Assembly (NCBI GenBank): GCA_032622095.1
Contig: CP136068.1
Location: 157,445,151 to 157,509,150, forward strand
DNA length: 64,000 nt
Reading direction: 5' to 3'
Source of the DNA: Siphonodentalium dalli
Lineage: Eukaryota > Mollusca > Scaphopoda > Gadilida > Siphonodentaliidae
The translations under genes were made by a program, and so were the position numbers. The first letter of the stretch is position 1; every line of letters starts with the position of its first letter. A model generated the notes under the pieces. The model ran no database searches. It was not told the DNA's origin and worked only from the letters and a program-made list of their open reading frames with translations. Shown here in pieces: positions 10,948 through 23,147 of this stretch.

Positions 10948-12654
10948 TACCATTTTCGGCATGATCGTAGTAAACCTTTTCAAAATTATTAAATGTTATG
11001 TTTCCTCCATGTTATCAAGCCACGCCGACAATCAAACACTAGGCTAAATCACGAGGTTGTACAAAATCTGTAACTTGAAATATAGGCCTACTGTGTTGTT
11101 CTGTATAAAATACAATAAAAATATACAATATAAATAGAACCCATTTATAAAGAGCGTTACACTGTGTGTTATATATGCATATCTCCTTACAATACTTTAT
11201 GTTTATGTAGGTTTCCCCCCCCACTGTTTATATCCCTCCTGGAACTTATATTATTGTCTTCGGTTTTCCCCATATAATATTGTATATAAACGGTTCTCAA
11301 TTATTAAAGACATATTATGTACTTGTTCGGGTGCGTGAAACTGATAAGTTAGTATTCACATGCTATGCCAGTTGGATGAATGTAGCATTCTACTAACATC
11401 ACCGAAAATCTCAAGCAAATTGACCGTACCACCCCACAGAAAACAAGGTCTGAACTACGCTAAATTGTAAATATTTACTACTCGAATCGGGACGCATCCA
11501 TCTGCGATAAACTAACGAAAACGATTTCGCCATTGGCAGTCACTGCATTTAATTAATATATAAGAATGACGGTGTTTGTTATCAATTTAGATATGATATT
11601 AGTACAAATAACTACTTTGAACAAGATTATTCTCCATTTCTATTTGATCACCATACCGGAGTGTTTCACATGACTTTAAATGCCATATATGCACATTTCA
11701 AAAAGATGTAAACAACGGTACCTCCGATGGCTCAATAAAACAATAAAACCTTGCCAGGATAGTGTGTGGATTTCAACAATGCTATGTGTTGCTTACTCTC
11801 CGAAACTTAGCTACATTATCAAACACATTCATTAAAATGGCGGTTGTTTGGCGGTTTACATGCGATGTGTTAAGCATGATTGTTAATATTATTATCTGGG
11901 ACCCAATCGGCCATATACACGCATGCTAATACATGGATGTGTATTGTTTGACTACCAGTGGATATATACATATTATCGGGCGCCCCAACTCCCGTGCGAC
12001 ATGCATATATTTACATATCAAAATCAATTTGTAATCATAGAATATACCCCAATTTTCTAGCGGAGCGTGCGCATTATGGTTTTGATCTGTCCGACCGTCT
12101 GTCCATCCATCATTCGGTCTTGGTTTATGTGTGGTGGCTTAAGACAAGTATCAACTGGAAACAACTATAATCTAGTGTTTGGGTTTTCTAACATAGAGTG
12201 CAGGCCGGGACCGCATGTTCGATGACCGCCGGCCAACTCCCCCCTTTTTGTTGGGATTTCTTTCTATGAAGGCATTGATAAGTCCCAACTGATTTTACTG
12301 GGATTACTGGTCCGGGTGCAGGTTGGGTTCGAGGTTGGAGTCCTACCCGAGGGTTTTACATGTGTTATCACATCGGGATATTACTTCTGAGTCAATATAT
12401 GACGCCATATAAAGAGCGTTTAATTTATTAGTTTTTACACGGGAATATGATAAGATCGGTTAATCCAAGGAAGTCTAGACGTATATTCTATACATGTGTT
12501 ACTCTTATCTTGACATTTTGTAAACTGCCGCAAGGTAGACTGCTCTGGACATCACTAGTGAAGTTTCCACTATTGAAGTTCAAGACAGGGGTGCCTCTAT
12601 ATGTGGGACCGGGGCACGTGCATCCACCTGCTCATATATTATGGGTATCACAAA
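10948..12654. repeat. Spacer copy 2 of the segmental duplication
   Basis: Nearly identical to 7787-9117 from CCATTTTCGGCATGATCG to the CACAAAACGATAAATGCCAG junction. The main difference is the TTAA-flanked insertion at 11308-11675. No exon recognised. Confidence 0.85.
11308..11675. mobile_element. TTAA-targeted insertion, family 4, with empty site in the window
   Basis: Copy 1 of the spacer has a single TTAA at 8140-8143 between CTCAATTA and GTGCCATATATG. Copy 2 has TTAA at 11304-11307 and 11676-11679 with 368 bases between. The ends (AGACATATTATG..., and inverted AGTCATGTGAAACACTCCGG) are only weakly similar. A diverged relative lies at about 61080-61398 and also ends at TTAA. No coding potential. 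Confidence 0.85.
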
Positions 12655-13890
12655 ACGATAAATGCCAGAACCGACCAGGCGGGTAGTTTATGTTATGTAA
12701 GTAATAGATACCGGGATACAGTTGGCGATAAATGACAGAACCGTCTGGGCGGGTAGTTTATGTTCTGTAAGTAATAGATACCGGGATACACTGGCGATAA
12801 ATGCCAGAACCGTCTAGGCGGGTCGTTTATGTTCTGTAAGTAATAGATACCGGGATACACTGGCGATAAATGACAGAACCGTCTGGGTGGGTAGTTTATG
12901 TTCTGTAAGTAATAGATACCGGAATACACGGGCGATAAATGACAGAACCGTCTGGGCGGGTAGTTTATGTTCTGTAAGTAATAGATACCGCGATACAATG
13001 GCGATAAATGACAGAACCGTCAAGGAGGGTCGTTTATGTACTGTAAGTAATAGATACTGGGATACACTGGCGATAAATGACTGAACCGTCTAGGCGGGTC
13101 GTTTATGTTCTGTAAGTAATATATACCGGGATACACTGGCGATAAATGACAGAACCGTCTGGGCGGGTCGTTTATGTTCTGTAAGTAATATATACCGGGA
13201 TGCACTGGCGATAAATGACAGAACCGTCTAGGCGGGTCGTTTATGTTCTGTAAGTAATATATACCGGGATACACTGGCGATAAATGACAGAACAGTCTGG
13301 GCGGGCCGTTTATGTTATGTAAGTAATAGATACCGGGATACACTGGCGATAAATGACAGAACCGTCTAGGTGGGTCGTTTATGCTCTGTAAGTAATAGGG
13401 ACCGGGATACACTGGCGATAAACGACAGAACCGTCTAGGCGGATCGATTATGTTATGTAAATAATATATACCGGGATACACTGGCGATAAATGACAGAAC
13501 CGTCTGGGCGAGTCGTTTATGTTATGTAAGTAATATAGACCGGGATACACTGGCGATAAATGACAGAACCGTCTAGGAGGGTCATTTATGTTATGTAAGT
13601 AATAGATACCGGGATACACTGGCGATAAATTACAGAACCATATAGGGGGGTTGTTTATGATTTGTAAGTAATAGATACCGGGATACACTGGCGATAAATG
13701 ACAGAACTGTCTAGGCGGGTCGTTTATGTTCTGTAAGTAATAGATACCGGGATACACTGCCGATAAACGACAGAACCGTCTTGGTGGGTCGTTTATGTTA
13801 TGTAAGTAATAGATACCGCGATACACTGGCGATAAACGACAGAACCGTATAGGCGGGTCGTTTAAGTTATGTAAGTAATAGATACCGGGA
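12655..13890 (+). repeat. 69-bp tandem array 3 (about 18 copies)
   Basis: Same 69-bp unit. Most copies have AAATGACAG, that is, TGA where the EGF Cys codon TGC stood. A reverse frame is open for 268 codons (13020-13826). The first copies (12655-12790) match the first copies of array 2 (9118-9250), so the duplication extends into the arrays. The donor-like GTAAGT is retained in nearly all copies. Confidence 0.95.
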
Positions 13891-13924
13891 CTTCTTAATG
13901 TCTGTCTGTTTGTTTAAGAAGTCC
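13888..13924. other. Hairpin at the right edge of array 3
   Basis: GGACTTCTTAA and its reverse complement TTAAGAAGTCC are separated by a 15-base T/G-rich loop. The left arm starts within the last GATACCGGGA of the array, so the hairpin marks the exact point where the array stops. Confidence 0.6.
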
Positions 13925-15060
13925 ACCATTGGATCGTAAGGCACCAATATGCATTCACATGAAGAGGAACACACATATACGCATAACACTCACATGGGAT
14001 GGGATGGAACTGCACCCCCCCCCATTGCACCAAACATCAATCTCACAGGTTCGCAGAATTCAATTTGCTCCCCTTGGAAATATCCAATCTGACAAACACT
14101 AAGATTGGAAAATTACCAACTTTTACTGGTTGAAAAAAATCAAACAATGAGAACAATGCCAACCTATATATGGTGTCAAATTAATGTCCAACTAATGTTG
14201 TGTCATGCATGAAATTTCCGACTACTGGAATGTACCAGAGTTTAGTTTAGATATATTTATTTCAAATATATGTCAAATGTAGATAACACATGATATATAA
14301 CACATACATTTGTTTATACATACAAAGGAATTGGGGGACAAGTACTGACTCACTTAAGGGTACCCCCTCTCCCATATGTTATTACACTGAAGAAAAAAAA
14401 AATAGTAATGGCAAAGCAACATGACTACCAAAACAAGTTGAACATATATACAGATCACTGGACACCCCCTCTCCCGAGTTAGTCATAAGTTTATATATGT
14501 ATTTATTTAAAATCGGGTTTGTTTGTTGCGTTTGTTGGCTTGTACGTATCATTATTTGAAACAGTTAGTCAAAATAATCCTGATTTTCCTCACGTATGAA
14601 TGCCTGCACAGCTTAGCAAATTGTACCAAAGTTCGGGGTGGGGGTCGAGACACCCAATCAACCCCTGTCGTCACGTCCCTGTTCAACTGACAAGTTTCGT
14701 GTGTTCTTCACAACATCTTCGGAATTGGATTCAGGAGGCCTAGAGCTGTCATGTTTAGATATGCTTGCCATCATCAATAAACACACTTTAACTTGAAAAA
14801 AAGATGCGATTAAGTCGGATTGGCAGCAAATTATGTGCCGTGTATATACACATAGAAGAAAAGCATGACTTTCACAACAAACATGCACTTTATAAATATA
14901 AGATACAAATGATACTTGTGTCAAATACATGAGCCATGTTTGACGCTGGGAGAGAGTTTCGGAGACCACGTGGATTTCAAAATCTGACCTAGAATCGGGA
15001 ATTAGCCCCGCCCCCGTAATCGGCTTCGGATTCTCAATCCGGATTTTAGCGAAATTACGA
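13925..15060. other. Non-repetitive spacer between arrays 3 and 4
   Basis: AT-rich sequence with no recognised exon, element or RNA. Its right end (CCGATTTCGGATTCTCAATCCGG-like bases near 15020-15045) is locally palindromic. Confidence 0.4.
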
Positions 15061-17318
15061 CTCTGGCGATAAATGACAGAACCGTCTAGGAGGGTCGTTT
15101 ATGTTCTGTAAATAATAGAGACCGGAATACACTGAATATAAATGACAGAACCGTCTAGGCGGGTCGTTTATGTCCTGTAAGTAATAGAGACCGGGATACA
15201 CTGGCGGTAAATGACAGAACCGTCCAGGCGAGTCATTTATGTTCTGTAAGTTAGAGATACCGGGATAGACTGGCGATAACTGACAGAACCGTCTTGGCGG
15301 GTCGTTTATATCATGTAAGTAATAGATACCGGGATACACTGACGATAAATGCCAGAACCCTCTAGGCGGGTCGTTTATGTCCTGTAAGTAATAGAGACCG
15401 GGATACACTGACAATAAATGACAGAACCGTCTAGGCGGGTCGTTTATGTCCTGTAAGTAATAGAGACCGGGATACACTGGCGATAAATGACAAAACCATC
15501 TGGGCCGGTCGTTTATGTTCTGTAAGTAATAGATACCGGGATACACTGGCGATAAATGACAGAACCGTCTAGGTGGGTCGTTTATGTTCTGTAAATAATA
15601 GATACCGGGATACGCTGGCGATAAATGACAGAACCGTCTAGGCGGGTAGTTTATGTTATGTAAGTAATAGATAACGGGATACACTAGCGATAAATGACAG
15701 AACCGTCTAGGCGGGTCGTTTATGTTCTGTAAATTATAGATACCAGGATACAATGGCGATAAATGACAGAACAGTCTGGGCGGGTCGTGTATGTTATGTA
15801 AGTAATAGATACCGCGATACACTGGCGATAAATGACAGAACCGTCTAGGCGGGTCGTTTATGTTTTGTAAGTAATAGATACCGCGATAAACTGGCGATAA
15901 ACGACAGAACCGTCTAGGCGGGTCGTTTATGTTATGTAAGTAATATATACCGGGATACACTGGCGATAAATGACAGAACCGTCTGGGCGGGTCGTTTATG
16001 TTATGTAAGTAATATATAAACGACAGAACCGTCTTGGTGGGTCGTTTATGTTTTGTAAGTAATAGATACCGCGATAAACTGGCGATAAATAAACGACAGA
16101 ACCGTATAGGCGGGTCGTTTAAGTTATGTAAGTAATAGATACCGGGATACACTGGCGATAAATGACAGAACCATCCAGGCGGGTCGTTTATGTTTTGTAA
16201 GTAATAGATACCGGGATACACCTGTGATAAATGACAGAACCGTCTAGGCGGGTCATCAATGTTCTGTAAGTAATAGATAACGGGATATACTGGCGATAAA
16301 TGACAGATCCGTCTAGGCGGGTCGTTTATGTTCTGTAAATAATAGATACCGGGATACGCTGGCGATAAATGACAGAACCGTCTAGGCGAGTCGTTTATGT
16401 TATGTAAGTAATAGATAACGGGATACACTGGCGATAAATGACAGAACCGTCTAGGCGGGTCGTTTATGTTCTGTAGATAATAGATATCGGGATACAATGG
16501 CGATAAATGACAGAACCGTCTGGGCGGGTCGTTTATGTTATGTAAGTAATAGATACCGGGATATACTGGCGATAAATGACAGAACCGTCTAGGCGGGTCG
16601 TTTATGTTCTGTAGATAATAGATACCGGGATACAATGGCGATAAATGACAGAACCGTCTGGGCGGGTCGTTTATGTTCTGTAAGTAATAGAGACCGGGAT
16701 ACACTGGCGATAAACGACAGAACCGTCTAGGCGGGTCATCTATATTCTGTAAGTAATAGATAACGGGATACACTGGCGATAAATGACAGAACCGTCTAGG
16801 CCGGTCGTTTATGTTCTGTTAGTAATAGAGACCGGGATACTCTGGCGATAAATGACAGAACCGTCTAGGTGGGTCGTTTATGTTCTGTAAGTAATAGAGA
16901 CCGAGATACACTGGCGATAAATGACAGAACCCTCTAGGCGGGTCGTTTATATTATGTAAGTAATATATACCGGGATGCACTGACGATAAATGACAGAACC
17001 GTCTGGGTGGGTAGTTTATGTTATGTAAGTAATATAGACCGGGAAACACTGACGATAAATGACAGAACCATATAGGCGGGTCGTTTATGTTATGTAAGTA
17101 ATAGAGACCGGGATACACTGGCGATAAATGACAGAACCATATAAGCGGGTCGTTTATGTTATGTAAGTAATAGAGACCGGGATACACTGGCGATAAATGA
17201 CAGAACCATATAGGCGGGTCGTTTATGTTATGTAAGTAATAGAGACCGGGATACACTGGCGATAAATGCCAGAGCCGTATAGGCGGGTTGCTTATGTTCT
17301 GAGTAATAGAGACTGGGG
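15061..17318 (+). repeat. 69-bp tandem array 4 (about 33 copies)
   Basis: The longest array, with the same unit and GTAAGT in nearly all copies; a few are GTAAATAAT or GTAGATAAT. Irregular copies near 16010-16100 lack part of the unit (AATATATAAACGACAG, GATAAATAAACGACAG). The reverse frame is open for 572 codons (15055-16773) and again for 145 (16819-17256). Substitutions between copies change the reverse-frame residues freely (Q/H, C/W/Y, I/L/S), which argues against coding constraint there. Confidence 0.95.
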
Positions 17319-17515
17319 TACACGAATGTCAAATGTCAGTACCAATTAAGGGATCCGTTGTATTTGTGTTGTTGGTTAGAGGCCGATAAGACGTCTCAAG
17401 TGACGCGCAATTTACAGTCAGAACAAATGTGTTAAATTATGTAGAAATGACACATGACATATAATTCTGTGTCGGCGGAATTTTCTCAACATTGAATATG
17501 AGTGAATTGTGATCT

Positions 17516-17738
17516 TCATCATCATTATCATCATCACCATATTATCATCTTTGTCTTCTTCTCCATCATCGTCGTTGTAACCATCGACCATAGTCGTCAT
17601 ACTAAATATCATAACAGCGTAGTCGTCGTTATAGTTATAGTAATAATAATAATAATAATCATCATCACCATCATCACTATCACCCTTATCATCATCACCA
17701 TTAACAACACCACCATCATCAACAGCAGCAGCAGCAGC

Positions 17739-17773
<35 letters not shown>

Positions 17774-17775
17774 CA
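17516..17775. repeat. Trinucleotide microsatellites (ATC/CAT, AAT, CAG, GAT)
   Basis: ATCATC/ACCATC runs at 17516-17560, TAATAATAATAATAATAATC at 17641-17660, then CACCATCATC, GCAGCAGCAGCAGCA and a pure GATGAT run to about 17772. The open frames over it give only His/Asp/Tyr or Ile/Val/Met homopolymers and are artefacts. Confidence 0.9.
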
Positions 17776-17781
17776 TCATAA

Positions 17782-18560
17782 TCAAGTAGTCTTAATTGCC
17801 TGATTAATAATTCTGATAAAAGCACATAAACTACGCAACTCAGCCAAATATGTCATGTTCAATATATTATTCATTACAATTGTATTCGATCTATGCAAAT
17901 ATATCTTTGGCAAATACCGTTTTCGTAATTCGCTAAAATGCTTGCATTCAAGCAAATAATGAAATTCATCACCAACTTTGTTATCGTAGCATAGGGTACA
18001 TGTGTTATCGGCTTCAACAGCGCTTGACCATCGACTGGTTTCGATTGACAAGTAATGATTGCTTGTTCTAAATCTACATAATGTAGTTCCATTTCTATAG
18101 TTAAAGGTACTCAATCCGATTATTATTGTTAACAGTACCCACTTGATTTTAGAGTTATCCATCTTACACCCGCAGTTTGTCCGTTTTGAGCACGTGATCC
18201 TGTCAACTTGTGGCCCACATCTCCGAAAATTAATAGATTTCAAAAATCGATATCTAATCACTCTGAGCTTTGACGGTTGGGTTCCTAGACTCGAATCAAA
18301 TATGTTCTACCCACAAAGCCAAAGAAATAGTAATTTAGGAGCGTCTAATCGGATTGAGTACCTTTAATGATTTTTAAGTATACTTCGAAATTTAGGTCGT
18401 GCTTGAAGATTCTGTATATTTTACCTCTACTGGGTGTGTCTATGTCATGTTGCCAACTGATCATCAAACAAACTCTGCACGAACTCCTCCGGAAATCATG
18501 CACTGATTGTTTTTCTGCAGTAAAATTCCCATTGCCACATGGCTTAGATTTCTTAAACAT
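17782..18560 (-). pseudogene. LINE reverse-transcriptase C-terminal fragment, split by a MITE
   Basis: The - strand encodes a typical C-terminal end of a non-LTR retrotransposon polyprotein: YRNGTTLCRFRTSNHYLSIE, then CTLCYDNKVGDEFHYLLEC, a Cys-Cys-His-Cys arrangement common at the end of such proteins, then the helical tail to about 17782. The upstream part (RGKIYRIFKHDLNFEVYLKI) lies at 18368-18440, beyond the TTAA-flanked element 18105-18363. The same fragment is unbroken at 29937-30160. It lies just upstream of exon A1 in the opposite orientation and is copied with the tandem unit. Confidence 0.75.
18105..18363. mobile_element. TTAA-targeted MITE, family 2 (AGGTACTCAATCCG ends), copy 1
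   Basis: TTAA at 18101-18104 and 18364-18367 flank AGGTACTCAATCCGATTA and its inverse TAATCGGATTGAGTACCT-like end. Units 2 and 3 lack it: near 23422 and 30058 the LINE remnant runs AGTTAAGGAT without a break. Those empty sites show that the element inserted at a TTAA in unit 1 only. Confidence 0.85.
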
Positions 18561-18604
18561 GTATTGCGTGATGTTATAACTTGTTTATTTTATTTTGTTA
18601 ACAG

Positions 18605-18724
18605 CTAAGAATTACTGCCTTAGCGGGCCATGCCACAATAACGGGAACTGTTACAACACACAAACCGAGGCTCGTTGTCAATGCCAACCAGGATACGCCG
18701 GAATATATTGTGATCAGTATGTCA
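18605..18724 (+). CDS. EGF gene exon A1
   Basis: Acceptor TTTTGTTAACAG, 120 coding bases in phase 1, donor GTCA|GTACGT. One complete EGF domain: CLSGPCHNNGNC then C-x8-C-x-C-x8-C (CQCQPGYAGIYC). Cys spacing 4-5-8-1-8 is canonical. CLSGPC fits the O-glucose consensus C1-x-S-x-P-C2. The O-fucose position before the third Cys is Asn, so that site is absent. Compared with A2 and A3, this copy has NNGN instead of NAGR or NAGK, and CQPG instead of CLPG. Confidence 0.9.
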
Positions 18725-21065
18725 GTACGTATACCAGTCCCATAGTTAAATTTTCAACGCTATACTAGGTCAGTTACCTTCTCGATATAGTTGAATCGGG
18801 TCATGTACTAATCACATACAATTAACAATATGTTACTATGTTATCAAAACCATATCATTACATTTAATTCAAACTCCGAAATATTAAGAGAAATCGTTCT
18901 ACATGACACTTTTCATATAACGATTATGGGATATATTTTGTATATTATAGTGTTTCTCTATTGTATATAGCATGTTGCCATGCATATAATCCATAGTTTC
19001 TAATTTACGATTTAAGAAAGGGGTCACAGGTTGATGTTGATACAGGATGGATGGTGGCAACGCCAGTAGCCAGTATAAGTAACCGAATGGTTACATTATG
19101 CAACTTCGGTCCCTGTCAAACTTCGAACCTATGTTCACACTGATACATAGCTTAATTCTCAATGAAACAGCTTCCTTCTAAGGATTTTCATTATTTTTTT
19201 ACTACGACACTTTTAAACAACAAGTCACCACGAATATGACCGTTGCTATAACCAGTTCGGTGCCAGATTGAGAAAGTAACGACGTTTTTGTTTGTTTTGG
19301 TATCATCGAATTAAGATGAGAGGAAACGATCTACTAAAACTTGTACAGATGCCACTGAAGTGCGTCAGAATCACACAAACTGTGTGAAAATTGGCGTTTT
19401 CTGTGTTACAAACAAAATAAATTTCTTTTGTCTATGATGGGTACCAGTGTTGCACTGAAGCTGAAAATATCACAATGGACGATTGGTGTACCGAGGGAAA
19501 CAAATTGTTGAATGTCTGGGATATTTCTTGTCGTTTATCAAGAGGGGTAAACAACACACATAGTTTGGCTCCTCGGCTATTACCAGTATGACCCGATCCG
19601 GTTGCAGGGAGTGAAAATGCACTTATATGAAAACTGGGCCATTTGTTTATTGAATGTGACATTGATTCTCTCCTGTTAATGGGACGCCAGATGTTGTGAC
19701 CAAGCTGCACATAACTATTTGAAGTTGTTCACCAATATATAATTTATATGTACATTACATTTAACATGATAAATAAAGGAAAACAGGAGGGGCGATTTTA
19801 AACCTCCACTATGTTCTTTCCACACTTCTCTTCAATGATCCAAATGTATCCCCACCGAAACCCCCCTTACTGATAGCCATACATTACCATTCTCCTGCTC
19901 TCTTGGGTCGAAGTGCCGAACTAAAGTTAAGATAATTATGAAATATTTACACACCATGTGTCACGTGTAATGTAATATGTCCACACAGGGCATGCTTTTA
20001 TATTTACACACCATGTGTGACGTATAATATACTATGTCCACACAGGGCACGTATAATATAATATGTCCACACAGGGCATGCGTATAATATTTACACACCA
20101 TGTGTCACGTATAATATAATATGTCCACACAGGGCATGCGTATAATATTTACACACCATGTGTCACGTATAATATAATATGTCCACACAGGGCATGCGTA
20201 TAATATTTACACACCATGTGTCACGTATAATATAATATGTCCACACAAGGCATGTGTCACGTATAATATAATATGTCCACACAGGGCATGTGTCACGTAT
20301 AATATAATATGTCCACACAGGCCATTCTTTTATATATAAGAAAATATAACTCATACCATAGTTCATCAATATTTCATAAAATGGCGATTTCTCCAAAAGA
20401 AGACGCTAAGATTTAGTATGCCCACTCGAATTAAAATACCCACAATTCACTGCTCACATTTCACGAGTCCACGGGCTCCAATGGGTTAATCATTATTTTC
20501 CATAGGCTCTCTATGTGTTGAATACTATTTTTCTTTTATTAAAGTAAAATAATAATAATACTGATTTCTTTGTGTTGTATATACCAGAGTATCGTCATCA
20601 AATTACATACTGTCTGAATAGTGCATGGAATAGCATGCAGAATAATAATAAGGCAAAGATTGTCGATCTTCGTTACATGGTTATAGTACGCAAATACCGA
20701 GTACGTTTTAATCACATTTAGTCCATTACATCCTACGACATGGTCACATATGCTTGCCAATAATATACACCCCAAGAAGGCGAAATGACACTATTCTCGT
20801 ACATGCGTGGGCAGCTCGCCCGCCTTGAAATCTATGGTCAAAACTACTCTCTGACACGTGATCGCGCTTCGTCCAATCAAAAGACAGTATGACCTCCTGT
20901 GAACTATACATATATAACACTATAATTTTTTATACACTGTGGTGTCAAATATAGGATGGGCATCTTTTTTTAACTATTGGAGGAAATCCAGCTTCATGCA
21001 TTGCATGGGTACTAATATTTCTCACCCATTACTTCACTGAAACTCATTTTTTCATACTGGCGCAG
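18725..21065 (+). other. Intron between A1 and B1
   Basis: It shares long blocks with 23801-25774 and 30416-32737 (the same tandem unit) but lacks the family 2 element: the single TTAA at 19311-19314 is the empty site. After about 19930 it diverges into the 58-bp minisatellite. Confidence 0.7.
19960..20335. repeat. 58-bp minisatellite
   Basis: About five to six units built of CGTATAATATAATATGTCCA then CACAGGGCATG, alternating with CGTATAATATTTACACACCA and TGTGTCA. The last copies are shortened. It occurs only in unit 1 of the EGF gene. The open frame over it is a repeat artefact. Confidence 0.9.
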
Positions 21066-21182
21066 CTAACTGGTGTTACAAGAATCCGTGTATGAACGGA
21101 GGTTCCTGCATCAATGGAGACTCGAAAGCCGTCTGTCAGTGCCCGGCTGGATACAAGGGAGAGCACTGTGAACTGTCCGTCA
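21066..21182 (+). CDS. EGF gene exon B1
   Basis: Acceptor ATACTGGCGCAG is pyrimidine-poor. There are 117 coding bases in phase 1 and a strong donor GTCA|GTAAGT. EGF domain: CYKNPCMNGGSC, INGDSKAVCQC, PAGYKGEHC. CMNGGSC fits the O-fucose consensus C2-x4-S/T-C3. The O-glucose site of the A exons is absent. The coding sequence is identical to B3 although the flanking introns differ. Confidence 0.9.
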
Positions 21183-22830
21183 GTAAGTCACGTGATTATA
21201 CGGTTTATAGCTGTATCACCCATAGACCGGCCCCCAGATGAGGGTAGTATCACACGAAAGGGTAGAAATTTTGACGCTATCTTCATTTATCCTTGCCCCA
21301 TGGAAGCTCCAAAATACTGATGTATCCTGGGCGGAGTAGGTGGAAAATATTTGTTTTGGACCTTTTTAGTGTTTTGACCTGCAACTTTCAGTATAATCAG
21401 GAAAACCAATAAAACAAGACAAATGTCGAATAAAATATACTTGAATATCAGATCTTTATTCTATCTGGGTTGCTTAACATTACTGATGACAATAAATTAT
21501 ATTCTCCAACAATTTTTGTGAAAAACTTACGAAAATGCCAACAACAAAAAATGCATAAATTGCAGTGCTTTTTCAAAAAAGTTTCCCAGAAGATTTCTAT
21601 AAAATTTTCATTTTTTAGTATAAAGCTCTCAGTGGTGCATCAAAATGTTCAGCATTATATACCTGATTCACAACCACTGATAGCCAACAAGCCGAGATAT
21701 TTTCAAAAACTTAACCCTCCCCCTAAAACTTATTTTCTATCTGAAAGTCAGAATAGCCAGTTTTTGTTCCGTTTTGTTAACAAATTCAGAGTCTTATCAT
21801 ATATCATGGAATTAGAATGTATCTGATTAGGTTTATGTTATGGGAGAGTCTATTTTGTTTAAATATTTGATTGGGGGGGGGGGTAAATTATCTAAAATTT
21901 CATTATTTTTAAGTGAAAAATTACTGAAAAATTCCCATGACTTCGTCAGTTTTATGGATACAGCTACAAAACATGCACCACAATAAGCATAAATTCATCC
22001 CCAATACCAGACATGAAATTCTATAATCATGTACCAGAAATAAGAAACAAAGTTAAACTTAACCCTACCCCAAGATATTGTTCTTAATGCTTTCAATTTT
22101 ATGCTATATGCTACTCAACTCGAAAGGTCATCAGACTAGTGGATATAATTCATACCATATATTGCAATAGTACTGCCCACGGATTATACAATCTTATCTT
22201 CACTGTCACTGTCGATTTTCATTAACTGTGATGGTATCAGTCAATAGAATTTCCATGCAACATATTCAGGGAAGATTGGTTCAAGCAACTCAGGTTGCCT
22301 ATATGCAGACCATCCATGAACTGCTACATCGGGAGTGGTTGATTTGGTAACGGTTGCAAGACACCACTGTTTTGGTGTCATGTGGGCTCGTTTTGAGTGT
22401 AGAATTAAAGATTTATTACATGGTGGAAGTGCAGAAAGATTAACTACCTTCTGCTGATTTTCAAACTTCTGCTGGAACATTACCCACCTAGCTTAATCCA
22501 CTTTTCTCGAACGTTGACCATATATGTATAAGGCACATGTCAACTTCTCGATTGTCACTATCCAAAACCCAATTCGTTCCTAAATAAGCCACGACTTCCA
22601 TATATTTTGATCATCTTTCCAGCAACTTCCAGAAGAGTTTTTTTCCTTTTTGGAAAAACGATGAAAGGTAATTATTACCTGTGAATAAATGGAACCCAAT
22701 AACTCCATTCTTCTGTATAGTTGGCTGCCAAAATATGGAAAATGGTAGATATTGCCACAGAGTGCCCCACAATCGCTTACAAGTTGTGGTTGATATATAA
22801 AATTGGCTATTCTGACTTCTATACATTGAA
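21183..22830 (+). repeat. Intron block alpha downstream of exon B1
   Basis: A 1.6-kb block repeated after B2 (25892-27359) with the same diagnostic string CCCCATGGAAGCTCCAAAAT, and as the sister type beta after 27360 and after B3. It contains a G run near 21874. No exon recognised. Confidence 0.8.
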
Positions 22831-23147
22831 CACTAACATGTCTGAAGCACCTTGGTTAATTTTTACTTAATTTGTCACCACTGACATTACCAGAGATATT
22901 GGATGTTTCTCTCACAAACTTGACATAAATATCGGGGGGAAAAATTCAAGTAAAATGTAACTATCTTTGGTATGAAAGGTGTTTATTGTTTTGATCTACC
23001 TTAAATGTGTCACACTAATGTGTTTATAAACCAAATTACTCAAAATGGCTTCCAAAATGGCAAACATTTTTTACATATATCACGAACATTATTCTCTGCT
23101 GTTCGGAAGAGATATTAGGTGTATGTAAATATATCCATGTATCCAGT
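22831..23147. other. Spacer between units 1 and 2
   Basis: AT-rich; no exon, element or RNA recognised. Confidence 0.4.

Noticed and set aside
15055-16773. 572-codon reverse open frame (and those of 494, 309, 268 and 145 codons) as a repeat-protein gene
   Set aside because: The frame is open only because the 69-bp unit is 3x23 and one reverse frame lacks a stop. Copies vary at residue-changing sites, and no start context, signal or exon structure accompanies it. The + strand EGF/donor reading explains the unit better.
17418-17825. His/Asp/Tyr-rich and Ile/Val-rich open frames
   Set aside because: Pure products of trinucleotide microsatellites.
21470-21826. 118-codon frame in the intron block after B1
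   Set aside because: Copies at 26179, 27646 and 33301 are broken by small indels, showing no protein constraint.
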